A stretch of DNA of 64,000 nt. It comes from Salinibacterium sp. Lineage in GTDB: Bacteria > Actinomycetota > Actinomycetes > Actinomycetales > Microbacteriaceae. The notes under the pieces are model-generated. The model made no database searches. It saw only the letters and a list, made by a program, of their open reading frames with translations, and was not told the DNA's origin. The DNA lies in NCBI GenBank assembly GCA_019638845.1, contig JAHBSZ010000004.1, positions 183,990 to 247,989 of the forward strand. The letters are read 5' to 3'. The position numbers were made by a program, and so were the translations under genes. Positions 50,019 to 60,670 of the stretch are shown here, one piece after another (position 1 is the stretch's first letter; each line of letters opens with the position of its first letter).

Positions 50019-51707
50019 ATGGCATCCACCAACACCACGCCGCACACGGACGCGATCGTCATCGGAGCCGGTCTCGCCGGTCTTGTCGCCGCCTCGGAGC
50101 TCGTCGCTGCGGGCAAACGCGTCACGATTTTGGAGCAGGAACCGGAGGCAAGCTTCGGCGGGCAAGCCTGGTGGTCCTTCGGCGGACTGTTTCTCATTGA
50201 CTCACCGGAGCAACGCCGCATGGGGATCAAAGACTCACCAGAACTCGCCCGCGCGGACTGGTTCGGCAGTGCAGGGTTCGACCGCGACGGTGACGAATCC
50301 GGCAGACAGGACGAGTGGGGACGCAAGTGGGCGGAGGCCTACCTCGACTTCGCGGCCGGCGAGAAACGTTCTTGGCTCAAGGAGAAGGGCGTGAGCTTCT
50401 TCCCGGTCGTGGGCTGGGCTGAGCGCGGCGGGTATACCGCCAGCGGTCACGGCAACTCCGTGCCCCGGTTTCACATCACGTGGGGCACCGGGCCGGGCAT
50501 CCTCGAGCCGTTTGTGACGATCGTGCGCGATGGCGTCGAAAAGGGGCTCGTCACCCTGAAGTTCCGGCATCGGGTCGACGAACTCGTGGTGGAGGAAGGA
50601 GCGGTCATCGGCGCCCGCGGCACGATTCTTGCGGATGACCCCGCCGAACGTGGTGCGCCCAGCAACCGTGACGCGGTAGGCGAGTTCGACGAGCGCGCCA
50701 CGGCGACGATCGTCTCGAGCGGAGGCATCGGCGGCAATCACGATCTCGTGCGCAAGCAGTGGCCGAAGACCATGGCTCCCGCGCCGGAACACATGCTCAG
50801 CGGAGTGCCCGCGCATGTCGACGGACGCATGCTCTCCATCGCCGAAAGGGCTGGTGCGAGGCTCGTCAACGGCGACAGGATGTGGCACTACTGCGAGGGG
50901 ATCACGAACTACGCACCGGTCTGGGAGCGACACGGCATCCGCATCCTCCCCGGTCCTTCGAGCATCTGGCTGGATGCCACGGGCAAACGCCTTCCAGTGC
51001 CGTTGTTTCCTGGTTTCGACACCCTAGGCACGCTTGAGCACATCGTCACGACCGGCTACGGCTACTCGTGGTTCGTGCTCACTCAATCCATCATCGAGAA
51101 GGAGTTTGCCCTCTCCGGCAGCGAGCAGAATCCCGACCTGACCGGCAAGAGCATTCGCGAACTGCTCAAGCAGCGCCTCGGGAAAGGTGCGACGGGACCG
51201 GTTGAGGCCTTCAAGGAGAAGGGCGAGGACTTCATCATCGCCGACACGCTGGAGGAACTCATCTCACAGATGCAGAAGAAGTCGCCGGATGTCACGATCG
51301 ACGCCGCGCTCGTTCGATCCGAGATCGAGGCGCGCGACCGCCAGCTCACCAACGACTTCTCCAAGGATTCGCAGATCAACGCCATCCGCCAGGCGCGGCA
51401 CTACCGCGGCGACAAGCTCATTCGAGTGGCGAAGCCGCACCGCATCCTCGATCCCGCAGCGGGACCGCTGATCGCGGTGAAGCTGCACATTCTCACTCGC
51501 AAGAGCCTCGGCGGCATCCAAACCGATCTCAGCGGGCGGGCCCTCGACCCCTCGGGGAAACCGGTTCCGGGGCTCTATGCGGCAGGTGAGGCGAGCGGCT
51601 TCGGCGGCGGAGGTGTTCACGGTTACCGGTCGCTGGAGGGCACGTTCCTGGGTGGTTGTCTGTTTACCGGCCGGGTTGCCGGGCGGGCTGTAGCGTTGCT
51701 CTCGTGA
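50019..51707 (+). CDS. FAD-binding dehydrogenase (fumarate reductase/KstD-like fold)
   Basis: 562 residues. N-terminal dinucleotide motif AIVIGAGLAGLVAASELVAAGKRVTILEQEP, then GGQAWWSFGGLF, a catalytic-domain insertion, and the C-terminal FAD block GLYAAGEASGFGGGGVHGYRSLEGTFLGGCLFTGRVAG. The arrangement is that of the FAD_binding_2 oxidoreductases, a subgroup annotated only as FAD-binding dehydrogenase; substrate unknown. Its GTGA overlap with the Ddn-like gene and ATGA overlap of the next suggest a three-gene operon. Confidence 0.85.
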   Translation: MASTNTTPHTDAIVIGAGLAGLVAASELVAAGKRVTILEQEPEASFGGQAWWSFGGLFLIDSPEQRRMGIKDSPELARADWFGSAGFDRDGDESGRQDEWGRKWAEAYLDFAAGEKRSWLKEKGVSFFPVVGWAERGGYTASGHGNSVPRFHITWGTGPGILEPFVTIVRDGVEKGLVTLKFRHRVDELVVEEGAVIGARGTILADDPAERGAPSNRDAVGEFDERATATIVSSGGIGGNHDLVRKQWPKTMAPAPEHMLSGVPAHVDGRMLSIAERAGARLVNGDRMWHYCEGITNYAPVWERHGIRILPGPSSIWLDATGKRLPVPLFPGFDTLGTLEHIVTTGYGYSWFVLTQSIIEKEFALSGSEQNPDLTGKSIRELLKQRLGKGATGPVEAFKEKGEDFIIADTLEELISQMQKKSPDVTIDAALVRSEIEARDRQLTNDFSKDSQINAIRQARHYRGDKLIRVAKPHRILDPAAGPLIAVKLHILTRKSLGGIQTDLSGRALDPSGKPVPGLYAAGEASGFGGGGVHGYRSLEGTFLGGCLFTGRVAGRAVALLS

Positions 51708-52129
51708 ACTGGAACGACTCGATCATCGCGGAGTTCCGCGAGAACCAAGGCCGGGTTGAGCGGTTCGGCGGGCCGACACTGCTCTTGCTCCACACCACGG
51801 GAGCAAAGACGGGTGAACCGCGTGTCTCACCCATGATGTATTTCGCCGAACCCGAGGGGCTGTTCGTTGTCGCTTCGAAAGGCGGCGCGCCCGAGAATCC
51901 GGCATGGTTCCACAACCTCACCGCGCACCCGGAAGTCACTGTCGAACAGGCAACCGCCGACGGCATCGTGATCTTCGATGCCATCGCCGAGACTGTAGAC
52001 GCGGCCAAGCGAACTACCCTCTTTTCTCGCCTTTCGGAGCGCGCGCCCGGTTTTGCCAGCTACCAGCAGAAGACTGACAGAATCATCCCCGTGGTGCAGT
52101 TGCACCCCCTCGAGAGGAACGAACCATGA
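51704..52129 (+). CDS. Deazaflavin (F420)-dependent nitroreductase family protein
   Basis: 141-residue split barrel of the Ddn family: GRVERFGGPTLLLLHTTGAKTGEPRVSPMMYFAEPEGLFVVASKGGAPENPAWFHNL is the F420-binding core. Members reduce or bind quinones, nitroaromatics or other substrates using F420H2. GTG start overlaps the flavoprotein stop by 4 nt. Whether the host makes F420 is not shown in this window. Confidence 0.88.
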   Translation: MNWNDSIIAEFRENQGRVERFGGPTLLLLHTTGAKTGEPRVSPMMYFAEPEGLFVVASKGGAPENPAWFHNLTAHPEVTVEQATADGIVIFDAIAETVDAAKRTTLFSRLSERAPGFASYQQKTDRIIPVVQLHPLERNEP

Positions 52130-52722
52130 GCACACCCGCCGGCTGGTATCCCGACCCCGCGGGCGGGCCGAACACTCGCTGGTGGGATGGCACGCAATGG
52201 ACGGACAGGCTGAACACGCCGTACAGCACTGCCCCCGCACTGACAGCGCCCGCCGGTACGAAGGTCTACAACGTGTGGATCTGGCTCGTTATCTTCGCGC
52301 CGTACCTCACGCTCCCGTTCCTGTTCACCATCGACTTCTCGAGCTACTTCAATCTCGACTTCACCGACCCAAGCGCCTCAACGAACGCCCAACTGCAGAT
52401 GATGTCGTCGCCGGCATTCGTTCTCTTGAGCCTTGGCGGCTGGGTCACCGCGGCGGCCGCCGTCCTGTTCTCTTGGTTGGACTGGCGTTGGCTCACTGCC
52501 GCCGGCGTCCCTAAGCCATTCCACTGGGCTTTCGGTTTCATCAGTCTCGCGGGCTACCCCGTTTACGCAATCGGACGAGCTGTCGTTACGCGTCGTCGGA
52601 CCGGCCAAGGCATCGCGGTGCTGTGGGTCACGATCGCAGCCTTGGTGCTCAGCTTCATCATCGCCGTGGTGTGGGTGGTCACACTCTTCGGATCGATGAT
52701 GAGCCAGTTCACGTTCAGCTAG
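52126..52722 (+). CDS. DUF2510 membrane protein
   Basis: 198 residues: N-terminal DUF2510 motif GWYPDPAGGPNTRWWDGTQWTD (residues about 6-27), then four hydrophobic helices (about 47-65, 98-120, 130-150, 165-190). Function unknown; such proteins are widespread in actinobacteria. ATG overlaps the Ddn-like gene stop. Its 3' end overlaps the convergent unknown gene by 4 bp. Confidence 0.82.
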   Translation: MSTPAGWYPDPAGGPNTRWWDGTQWTDRLNTPYSTAPALTAPAGTKVYNVWIWLVIFAPYLTLPFLFTIDFSSYFNLDFTDPSASTNAQLQMMSSPAFVLLSLGGWVTAAAAVLFSWLDWRWLTAAGVPKPFHWAFGFISLAGYPVYAIGRAVVTRRRTGQGIAVLWVTIAALVLSFIIAVVWVVTLFGSMMSQFTFS

Positions 52723-53408
52723 CGTGCCATGGTCCACGCTCGCCGCTTGACGAGCACGTGACCACGCTTCGTCGTAAGGCGTGTCCACGGTCCCGACTCA
52801 TATACCGCTACCGAATCGCTCTCACCGAGAAACCCTAGGCTCACTGCGGCGAACGCCGCGCCGCCGGGAATGTGATCGAATCCGGTGAGCGGGCGCCCCC
52901 AGATCTCGGAGCGCACGCGGTGCACGATCTGCTCCCCCGTTCCCATCGGGATCGCCGCGGCGACCTCCTCGATTCCCGCGCGGGCAACTGCATCGAGCAC
53001 TGCGGCATCGACGGTGTCGAGGGCGTGCCACCCGCCGCGCGGTGGGGAAATCGCTGCCCACGAGACCGAATTGACTTCAAGAGGAAGGCGAACCGCGATC
53101 GGATCGCCCACAGCGGGCGCTTCGAGCAATCCCTCCACCCGCATAAGCAAGGAGCGCACCGGCACCACGACGTCGAAGACAGCGGGGGCCGCGGAATGGG
53201 TCTCTTCCAAGGCGAAGGTGCGAAGACCGAGCACTGTCGGGCTCTCATCCAGAAGACCGATCGGATGCAGCACCGCGACGTAGACCGCGAGAACTCCCGA
53301 CCCTGCGATGAGGCGCACCGAGCCGTCTTCGACGCGTAGGGCGCGACCGAGGAACACGTGCAGGTCGCCGAGGGCGAGGGAGTCCACGAGGGTGAATGAA
53401 CGGCTCAT
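52719..53408 (-). CDS. Conserved hypothetical protein (possible acyl-CoA or ligand-binding)
   Basis: 229 residues, no signal peptide or membrane helix. DLHVFLGRALRVEDGSVRLIAGSGVLAVYVAVL and PRGGWHALDTVDAAVLDAVARAGIEEVAAAIP are well-spaced motifs that look conserved but match no family I know. A C-terminal basic end KRRAW is notable. Its start is only 21 bp from that of the divergent tesB gene, so the two share a promoter region. Confidence 0.7.
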   Translation of the reverse strand: MSRSFTLVDSLALGDLHVFLGRALRVEDGSVRLIAGSGVLAVYVAVLHPIGLLDESPTVLGLRTFALEETHSAAPAVFDVVVPVRSLLMRVEGLLEAPAVGDPIAVRLPLEVNSVSWAAISPPRGGWHALDTVDAAVLDAVARAGIEEVAAAIPMGTGEQIVHRVRSEIWGRPLTGFDHIPGGAAFAAVSLGFLGESDSVAVYESGPWTRLTTKRGHVLVKRRAWTMAR

Positions 53409-53416
53409 AGGTCTTC

Positions 53417-53423
53417 TAAACTA
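53417..53423. promoter_or_regulatory. Shared bidirectional -10 box (TAAACTA)
   Basis: TAAACTA reads TAAACT on the plus strand, 7 nt before the tesB ATG, and TAGTTT on the minus strand, 9 nt before the ATG of the divergent gene. Confidence 0.5.
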
Positions 53424-53429
53424 CAGGGC

Positions 53430-54296
53430 ATGAGCGACCCTCTCAGCGGCCTCCTCGAGACTCTCGATCTCACAGATACCGGCGCCCGAACCAGTGAGGA
53501 CATCTTCACCGGACCGTCGCAATGGATGCCCCACGGCAGGGTTTTCGGTGGGCAAGTTCTTGCTCAAGCGCTTGTCGCGGCCCAGCGCACTCTTGAACCC
53601 GGACGACACCCCCATTCCCTGCACGGCTACTTCCTGCGCCCCGGGGACGTCGCTCAACCCATCACCTTCTCGGTTGACCGGATCCACGACGGTCGTTCGT
53701 TCTCGACCCGCCGTACTCAGGCGTATCAAGAAGGAAAGCCGATTCTCTCGATGATCGCCTCGTTTCAGGACGAAGACGGTGGACTCGATCACCAAATCGA
53801 CATGCCCCACGACCTCCCCGACCCCGAGTCGCTTCCGACCGCTGCCGACGTGCTCGCCGGGTTCGATCATCCGGTGGCCCGCGGCTGGTCAAGTGGCCGC
53901 CCATTCGACCTGCGCTACGTCACCAGCCCGATCTACATGAGCGTCGAGGGTGGCTCTGTGCCGCATCAAGCGCTCTGGCTCAAATCGATCGGCCCGATGC
54001 CTGACGACCCCGACCTCCATAGGGCAGCGTTGGTCTACGCGAGCGACTACTCAATTCAAGAGTCGGTGCTACGCGCGCACGGTCTGCCGTGGGCAACACC
54101 GGGGCTCAAAGTGGCAAGCCTCGATCACGCAATGTGGCTGCATCGGTTCGGCAGGGTCGACGAATGGATGCTCTACCTGCAGGAATCCCCTACCGCTGTG
54201 GGCGGCCGGGGGCTATCACAGGGACGGATCTATAACCGCGCTGGTGTGCTCCTCGCCACAGTCGCGCAGGAGATCACGGTTCGGATTCCGAGCTAG
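53430..54296 (+). CDS. tesB: Acyl-CoA thioesterase II
   Basis: 288 residues forming two hot-dog domains. WMPHGRVFGGQVLAQALVAAQRTL opens domain 1; HSLHGYFLRPGDVAQPITFSVDRIHDGRSFSTRR contains the TesB core, and the catalytic triad Asp-Gln-Thr/Ser region lies in the C-terminal domain (SLDHAMWLHRFGRVDEWMLYLQESP). Hydrolyses medium- and long-chain acyl-CoAs. Leaderless start. Convergent with the 4HBT gene, overlapping it by 4 bp. Confidence 0.93.
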   Translation: MSDPLSGLLETLDLTDTGARTSEDIFTGPSQWMPHGRVFGGQVLAQALVAAQRTLEPGRHPHSLHGYFLRPGDVAQPITFSVDRIHDGRSFSTRRTQAYQEGKPILSMIASFQDEDGGLDHQIDMPHDLPDPESLPTAADVLAGFDHPVARGWSSGRPFDLRYVTSPIYMSVEGGSVPHQALWLKSIGPMPDDPDLHRAALVYASDYSIQESVLRAHGLPWATPGLKVASLDHAMWLHRFGRVDEWMLYLQESPTAVGGRGLSQGRIYNRAGVLLATVAQEITVRIPS

Positions 54297-54760
54297 CCCC
54301 GCTTGGTGAACCGAACAGGCTCCTCGACGTACGGCTCCCACACCGCGCGCAGGCTGTCAGTAATCCGCACGGGTCGCCCGGACTTGGCGGCAACCATGAC
54401 GAGCGTCGTCGCGGCCTTGGTGAACAGAGTCCGGGGCGTCACGCCCTCTGGCGAGAACATTTCGTAGCAGATCTCTATGCTGGCGCCGCCAATGCGACCG
54501 ATCCACAACTCAATGTCGATGGGTGAACGCATGTATGGGATGGGAGCAAGATATTCGACCTCCTGGCGAGCAATGAGTCCGATCGTCTCAGCACCCGGTC
54601 GCCCATCCAGAATCGCAGTATCAAAGCCGATGCCCTCGTCGGGGCGCCAGAATGCTTGGATTCGCGCCTCCTCAAGAATGCGGAGCATCTCTGCGTTGTT
54701 GACATGCGCGTACGCGTCGAAGTCGCTCCAGCGCAGCGGAATGAGGACATGGAGTCTCAC
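54293..54760 (-). CDS. 4HBT family acyl-CoA thioesterase (YbgC/FcbC-like)
   Basis: 155-residue single hot-dog thioesterase: LRWSDFDAYAHVNNAEMLRILEEARIQAF carries the catalytic Asp of the 4HBT family, and ARQEVEYLAPIPYMRSPIDIELWIGRIGGASIEI the substrate groove. GTG 54760 has GAGGGA upstream, and the 45 residues of open frame before it are not conserved. In other actinobacteria a similar gene lies near ettA, as here. Confidence 0.88.
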   Translation of the reverse strand: MRLHVLIPLRWSDFDAYAHVNNAEMLRILEEARIQAFWRPDEGIGFDTAILDGRPGAETIGLIARQEVEYLAPIPYMRSPIDIELWIGRIGGASIEICYEMFSPEGVTPRTLFTKAATTLVMVAAKSGRPVRITDSLRAVWEPYVEEPVRFTKRG

Positions 54761-55132
54761 TGTTTTCCCTCGATCGGGTATCGGTTGAGTAACGACTCTA
54801 TCCCAGCCGACTTCGGGAAAACCCCTGATCAGAGCCTGAACATACGGCGAGTCACGGCAAAGCGACGGTTCGGCTCTACCCGGATTGCGTGGCATAGTTG
54901 CTCACGGCCCACCGCCAAGACGGCGACGGGCTGCGTACATTTAGGCCGCGCTCGCTCCGTCTCGCGATGGATCGATCGTATGGTCGCATGACTCTGGAGC
55001 TGCTCCACAGCGGCTACCCCCACGTTTCCTCCCCTGCCAGAGCACGGGTTGACAGGAATCGAGTGGCGTCGGCAACCCGGACCGTAACCCGATATGACGC
55101 GGAGCTTTATGCTGCGCCATATTCAGGAGCAC
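54761..55132. other. 372-bp gap without convincing gene
   Basis: The divergent region between the 4HBT gene and the betaine transporter operon. Short frames (for example 54898-55161) have no conserved features. A TTGACA at 55049-55054 may be a -35 element for the transporter but its -10 partner is unclear. Confidence 0.5.
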
Positions 55133-56419
55133 GTGACCGAAACCATTGCAGTTCAGGCTGACCATCTCTACAAAGTGTTTGGGCGTCATCCCCAGGATGC
55201 CGTCGCACAACTCGCCGCCGGAGCATCGCGCGCCGACATCGCAGCGCTAGGCACCGCCGCCGTTATCGACGCCTCATTCCACGTGAATGTAGGCGAGATC
55301 TTCGTCGTCATGGGCCTCTCTGGCTCCGGCAAGTCGACCCTCATCCGGATGCTCAACGGACTGCTGCCGACTACCTCCGGCTCAGTGACCATCGGCGGCG
55401 ATTCAGTGACCGACGCGTCGGCCGCTCGATTGCGCGAGATACGGCGCTTGCGGGTCTCGATGGTCTTTCAGCACTTTGCCCTGTTGCCGCATCGTACGGT
55501 GCTCGACAACGTCGCCTACGGTCTCGAAATTCAGGGCATGCCCAAGGCGGAGCGGGTGGCAAGAGCACAACGCACCATCAAGGTGGTCGGCCTCGACGGC
55601 TGGGCGGACAAGATGCCCTCCCAACTGTCAGGAGGCATGCAACAGCGTGTCGGACTCGCCCGCGCACTCACTGCCGACACCGACGTCCTGCTCATGGACG
55701 AAGCGTTCAGCGCGCTCGATCCCCTCATCCGCCGGGAGATGCAGGAGCAGCTTCTTGAGTTGCAGGGTCAACTCGGCAAAACCATCATTTTCATCACCCA
55801 CGATCTCAACGAGGCGATGCTTCTGGGTGATCGGATCGCGGTCATGCGCGACGGCAGAATCGTACAAATCGGGACTCCCGAGGACATCCTCACGGACCCC
55901 GCCAATGACTACGTCGCCCAATTCGTCAACGACGTCGACCGTTCGCGGGTACTCACGGCCAGTAGCGTCATGCAGCCTGCCCGCGCAATCACGACGATGT
56001 CAGCGGGTCCGCGCGCGGCTCTACGCACGATGCGCGACCTACAGACTTCGGCCACCTTCGTTGTGGGACGGGGACGAGTGCTCGCCGGAGCGGTACTCGA
56101 CAAGGATGCCCTCGCCCTCGTCCGGGCCGGTGGAACCGATTTGGCATCGATCCTGACCTCCGACATCACGATCGTCGCTATGGACGCGCCGCTGCTGGAT
56201 CTCGTCGAGCCCTCGATCGGTTCAACCCTGCCGATTGCCGTCATCGACGATGAAGGTCGCCTGATGGGAGTGGTACCGCGGGTGACTCTGCTCGCCGCCC
56301 TCGGCAACGTCACCCCCACCGAGGAAATCACTCTCATCGAGCCCGCGCCCACGATCTCCGAAATGGCGATCACCAATACCCTTCGGGATACCGCCGAGAC
56401 GGAGGTGAGTGCACAGTGA
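55133..56419 (+). CDS. Glycine betaine/proline-type ABC transporter ATPase (ProV/OpuAA)
   Basis: 428 residues: an ATPase domain with N-terminal extension (HLYKVFGRHPQDAVAQLAAG) typical of ProV, Walker A GLSGSGKST, signature LSGGMQQRV, Walker B VLLMDEAFSALDP, and C-terminal CBS-like repeats (about 280-410) that can sense ionic strength. Drives uptake of a compatible solute. Two starts are possible; GTG 55133 has AGGAGC at 6 nt, GTG/ATG 55094 does not. GTGA overlap with the permease. Confidence 0.93.
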   Translation: MTETIAVQADHLYKVFGRHPQDAVAQLAAGASRADIAALGTAAVIDASFHVNVGEIFVVMGLSGSGKSTLIRMLNGLLPTTSGSVTIGGDSVTDASAARLREIRRLRVSMVFQHFALLPHRTVLDNVAYGLEIQGMPKAERVARAQRTIKVVGLDGWADKMPSQLSGGMQQRVGLARALTADTDVLLMDEAFSALDPLIRREMQEQLLELQGQLGKTIIFITHDLNEAMLLGDRIAVMRDGRIVQIGTPEDILTDPANDYVAQFVNDVDRSRVLTASSVMQPARAITTMSAGPRAALRTMRDLQTSATFVVGRGRVLAGAVLDKDALALVRAGGTDLASILTSDITIVAMDAPLLDLVEPSIGSTLPIAVIDDEGRLMGVVPRVTLLAALGNVTPTEEITLIEPAPTISEMAITNTLRDTAETEVSAQ

Positions 56420-57333
56420 ACGACGTCAGAATCCCGCTCGGCACGGTCGCGGAGGACATCCTCGACTTTGTCATCACCCATGTCGGCTTCATCTTCAGCG
56501 CTCTGCGCGAATTCTTCCTCGCGATCTACAGCGCCGTCGACTTCGTGCTCTCGAGCCCACCGTTCTGGGTCATCATTGCTGTGGTCGCTCTGCTCGGACT
56601 TCTGGCCCGGGGCTGGGTATTCGCTGGCGGAACCGCCGTCGCCCTTCTCCTCATTGTCGGAGTCGACCAGTGGGCGAACGCGATGGACTCGCTGTCGCTG
56701 ATCCTCGTCGCCTCGGCCATCGCGATCATCCTCAGCATTCCGCTCGGAATTGCGGCAGCACGGTCAAACGTCGTTTCGTCGATAGTTCGGCCCGTGCTCG
56801 ACTTCATGCAAACCACTCCGGCCTTCGTGTATCTGATCCCAGCACTCCTGCTCTTCAGGGTGGGAGTCGTGCCCGGCATCATTGCGACAGTGATCTTCGC
56901 GCTCGCGCCGGGCGTGCGGCTGACGGAACTCGGCATCCGTGGCGTGGATTCCGAGGTCGTCGAAGCTGGCCAGGCATTTGGAGCCTCGCAGTGGCGGATC
57001 CTTCGCCAGATTCAGCTGCCACTCGCTCTGCCCACGATCATGGCTGGCGTCAACCAGGTCATCATGCTGTCGCTATCCATGGTCGTCATCGCCGGCATGG
57101 TCGGCGCGGGTGGCCTCGGTGGCGACGTCGTCGCGAGCCTCAATCGCATTGACATCGCTCTCGGTGTCGAGGCGGGAGTGAGCGTCGTGATCCTCGCGAT
57201 CGTCTTGGATCGGCTTACCGCGTCGTTCGGTCAAAAGCGAGGTCTGTTCGGCGGCGTCTCAGCGTGGGTGCGCTCCCGGCTTGCCCCTTCGCGGAAGTCG
57301 GACGACGCTCGCCCAGTGCCCAACGCAGGGTAA
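56416..57333 (+). CDS. Glycine betaine-type ABC transporter permease (ProW/OpuAB)
   Basis: 305-residue permease with about seven helices; EAA loop SEVVEAGQAFGASQWRILRQIQLPLALP, and TPAFVYLIPALLLFRVGVVPGIIATVIFALAPGVRLTELGIRGV is characteristic of ProW. GTG start overlaps the ATPase stop. C-terminus RLAPSRKSDDARP is cytoplasmic. Confidence 0.93.
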   Translation: MNDVRIPLGTVAEDILDFVITHVGFIFSALREFFLAIYSAVDFVLSSPPFWVIIAVVALLGLLARGWVFAGGTAVALLLIVGVDQWANAMDSLSLILVASAIAIILSIPLGIAAARSNVVSSIVRPVLDFMQTTPAFVYLIPALLLFRVGVVPGIIATVIFALAPGVRLTELGIRGVDSEVVEAGQAFGASQWRILRQIQLPLALPTIMAGVNQVIMLSLSMVVIAGMVGAGGLGGDVVASLNRIDIALGVEAGVSVVILAIVLDRLTASFGQKRGLFGGVSAWVRSRLAPSRKSDDARPVPNAG

Positions 57334-57380
57334 CCCTGCCGCACCACCCCTCAGCTTCGGGGGCGAACCACGCCCTCGAG

Positions 57381-57402
57381 TACGTGCGCGCACGCGCGCA
57401 CG
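57381..57402. other. 22-bp alternating purine-pyrimidine tract
   Basis: TACGTGCGCGCACGCGCGCA plus CG alternates pyrimidine and purine throughout, in the gap between permease and binding-protein genes; such tracts can form Z-DNA and here also form a GC-only hairpin. Confidence 0.5.
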
Positions 57403-57445
57403 ACGTCACCCGAGACTGCGCACCAAGCAGTCCTGAAAGGACAAA

Positions 57446-58333
57446 GTGAACAAGAGAATTACGTCAGTCATTGCTGCAGGAGCCATCACGGCTCTCGCGC
57501 TCACCGGCTGCGCCGCAGGCGCAGACTCCACCGACGGTACGATCGAAGACAAGAACATCACCCTTGCCGTCTTCAACGGTTGGGACGAGGGCATTGCCGC
57601 GTCCGAGCTGTGGAAAGCAGTACTGGAGGAGAAGGGCTACAACGTCGAGCTCCAGTACGCCGATGTCGTCCCCGTGTTCGCCGGCCTGTCGAGCGGCGAC
57701 TATGACCTCACGATGGATGTCTGGCTTCCCAACACCCACGCAGAGTACATCGCAGAGTTCGGCGACAAGATCGTCGATCTCGGTGCCTGGAACGAAGAGT
57801 CCAAGCTGACCATCGCCGTCAACGAGGATTCTCCGATCACTTCCCTCGCGGAGCTGGCCGACAACGCGGCCGCGTTCAACAACACCATCGTCGGAATCGA
57901 GCCGGGCTCGGGCCTGTCCGCGATCACCACCAACGAGGTGATCCCGGCCTACGGCCTGGAGAACATGAACTACATCACCTCCTCGACTGCGGCGATGCTC
58001 ACCGAGCTCACCGCGGCAACGGATGCCGGCGAGAACATCGTCGTCACCCTCTGGGAGCCGCACTGGGCATACGGCGCGTTCCCGATCCGCAACCTCGAGG
58101 ACCCGGAAGGCATCCTCTCCAGCATCGAGAGCCTGCACACCTTCAGCAGCAGCACGTTCGAGAAGGACCACAGCGAGGCCGCCGGTTGGCTGAGCAACTT
58201 CAAGATGGACCTCGACCAGCTGTACTCGCTCGAGAACCTGCTCTTCGTTGAGAACGACACCAACGACTACGGCAACTTGGTCAAGCAGTGGATGGACGAG
58301 AACCGTGACTACGTAGACGGCCTCACCTCCTAA
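57446..58333 (+). CDS. Glycine betaine-type ABC transporter substrate-binding lipoprotein (ProX/OpuAC)
   Basis: 295 residues: lipoprotein signal with LTGC (Cys22), then the OpuAC fold: NITLAVFNGWDEGIAASELWKAVLEEKGYNVE, DVWLPNTHAEYIAEFGDKIVDLGAWNEESK, and LWEPHWAYGAFPIRNLEDPEG, containing aromatic residues expected for quaternary-amine binding. Delivers betaine, proline or choline. GTG start with AAAGGAC. A strong terminator follows 13 bp after the stop. Confidence 0.93.
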   Translation: MNKRITSVIAAGAITALALTGCAAGADSTDGTIEDKNITLAVFNGWDEGIAASELWKAVLEEKGYNVELQYADVVPVFAGLSSGDYDLTMDVWLPNTHAEYIAEFGDKIVDLGAWNEESKLTIAVNEDSPITSLAELADNAAAFNNTIVGIEPGSGLSAITTNEVIPAYGLENMNYITSSTAAMLTELTAATDAGENIVVTLWEPHWAYGAFPIRNLEDPEGILSSIESLHTFSSSTFEKDHSEAAGWLSNFKMDLDQLYSLENLLFVENDTNDYGNLVKQWMDENRDYVDGLTS

Positions 58334-58346
58334 GCACTAGACACCA

Positions 58347-58385
58347 ACAAACGGCGGCCGCCCCTCGGGGCGACCGCCGTTTTGT
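58347..58385. terminator. Bidirectional terminator, proX / ettA
   Basis: Arms 58347-58364 and 58367-58385 pair with one mismatch around a 2-nt loop, with a TTTTGT end on the plus strand; ettA ends 16 bp beyond. Confidence 0.8.
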
Positions 58386-58400
58386 CGTGTGCGGCTCGCG

Positions 58401-60083
<1,683 letters not shown>

Positions 60084-60128
60084 GAGTCGATTCTACGAGG
60101 GCGTGAGAGCACCCTCTGTCGGGCGCCT

Positions 60129-60623
60129 CTACTGGATCGGCACGGTCGTGCCGATGAGGCAACCGCCGGTACCGAGAATGGGCGCGACGATGCTCTTGTA
60201 GCCGGAGGCTTGGAAGTCGCCGATAAGGCACTGGCCTTTGAGCCGCACGGACACAATTATCGAATCGGCAACCAAGTCGATCGACGTGTGGTCAGCCGTA
60301 ACCTGCATGTCTTGCTTGCGGAAACCCGCGGCCGCAAGGCTCTCTACGATGCCGAGACTCGTGCCCGTGCCGTTTGCCGCGAAAAAGTCGAGGTTGACCT
60401 TGTCGAAGTATGGCTGGTTCTCCTTGGCGGTGCCGCCCTCGACGATCGCAGGCCCCGCCGGAGTCGCCGGTTCGGTGGAGGTCGGAGTGTGGACCGGTGC
60501 CGCCGGTGTCGCGGTCGGCAGCGGCGTCGGCACCACGGACGCACATCCGGAGATCACGACGGTGAACCCGAGCGCGAGCGCGATAAGCGGCGCTTGCCTG
60601 CTCTTGTCCATGATCCCCTTCAT
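60129..60623 (-). CDS. Actinobacterial lipoprotein of unknown function
   Basis: 164 residues: lipoprotein signal ending VISGC, a Pro/Thr-rich linker (TPLPTATPAAPVHTPTSTEPATPAG), then a globular domain with two Cys (GQCLIGDF... GTGGCLIG) that may form a disulfide. It resembles the DUF6993-type lipoproteins of Microbacteriaceae, a recollection I hold with moderate confidence. ATG 60623 follows AAGGGA; the longer open frame to 61418 runs through ssb in antisense and is not real. Confidence 0.75.
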   Translation of the reverse strand: MKGIMDKSRQAPLIALALGFTVVISGCASVVPTPLPTATPAAPVHTPTSTEPATPAGPAIVEGGTAKENQPYFDKVNLDFFAANGTGTSLGIVESLAAAGFRKQDMQVTADHTSIDLVADSIIVSVRLKGQCLIGDFQASGYKSIVAPILGTGGCLIGTTVPIQ

Positions 60624-60670
60624 CGTTCCCTTGTCCTGTGTGATTCTAGGGTGGCAGGGCCGGGAGCACC

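Noticed and set aside
54898-55161. 87-residue frame in the gap before the betaine transporter
   Set aside because: No conserved features, no start signal, and it overlaps the ATPase gene start.
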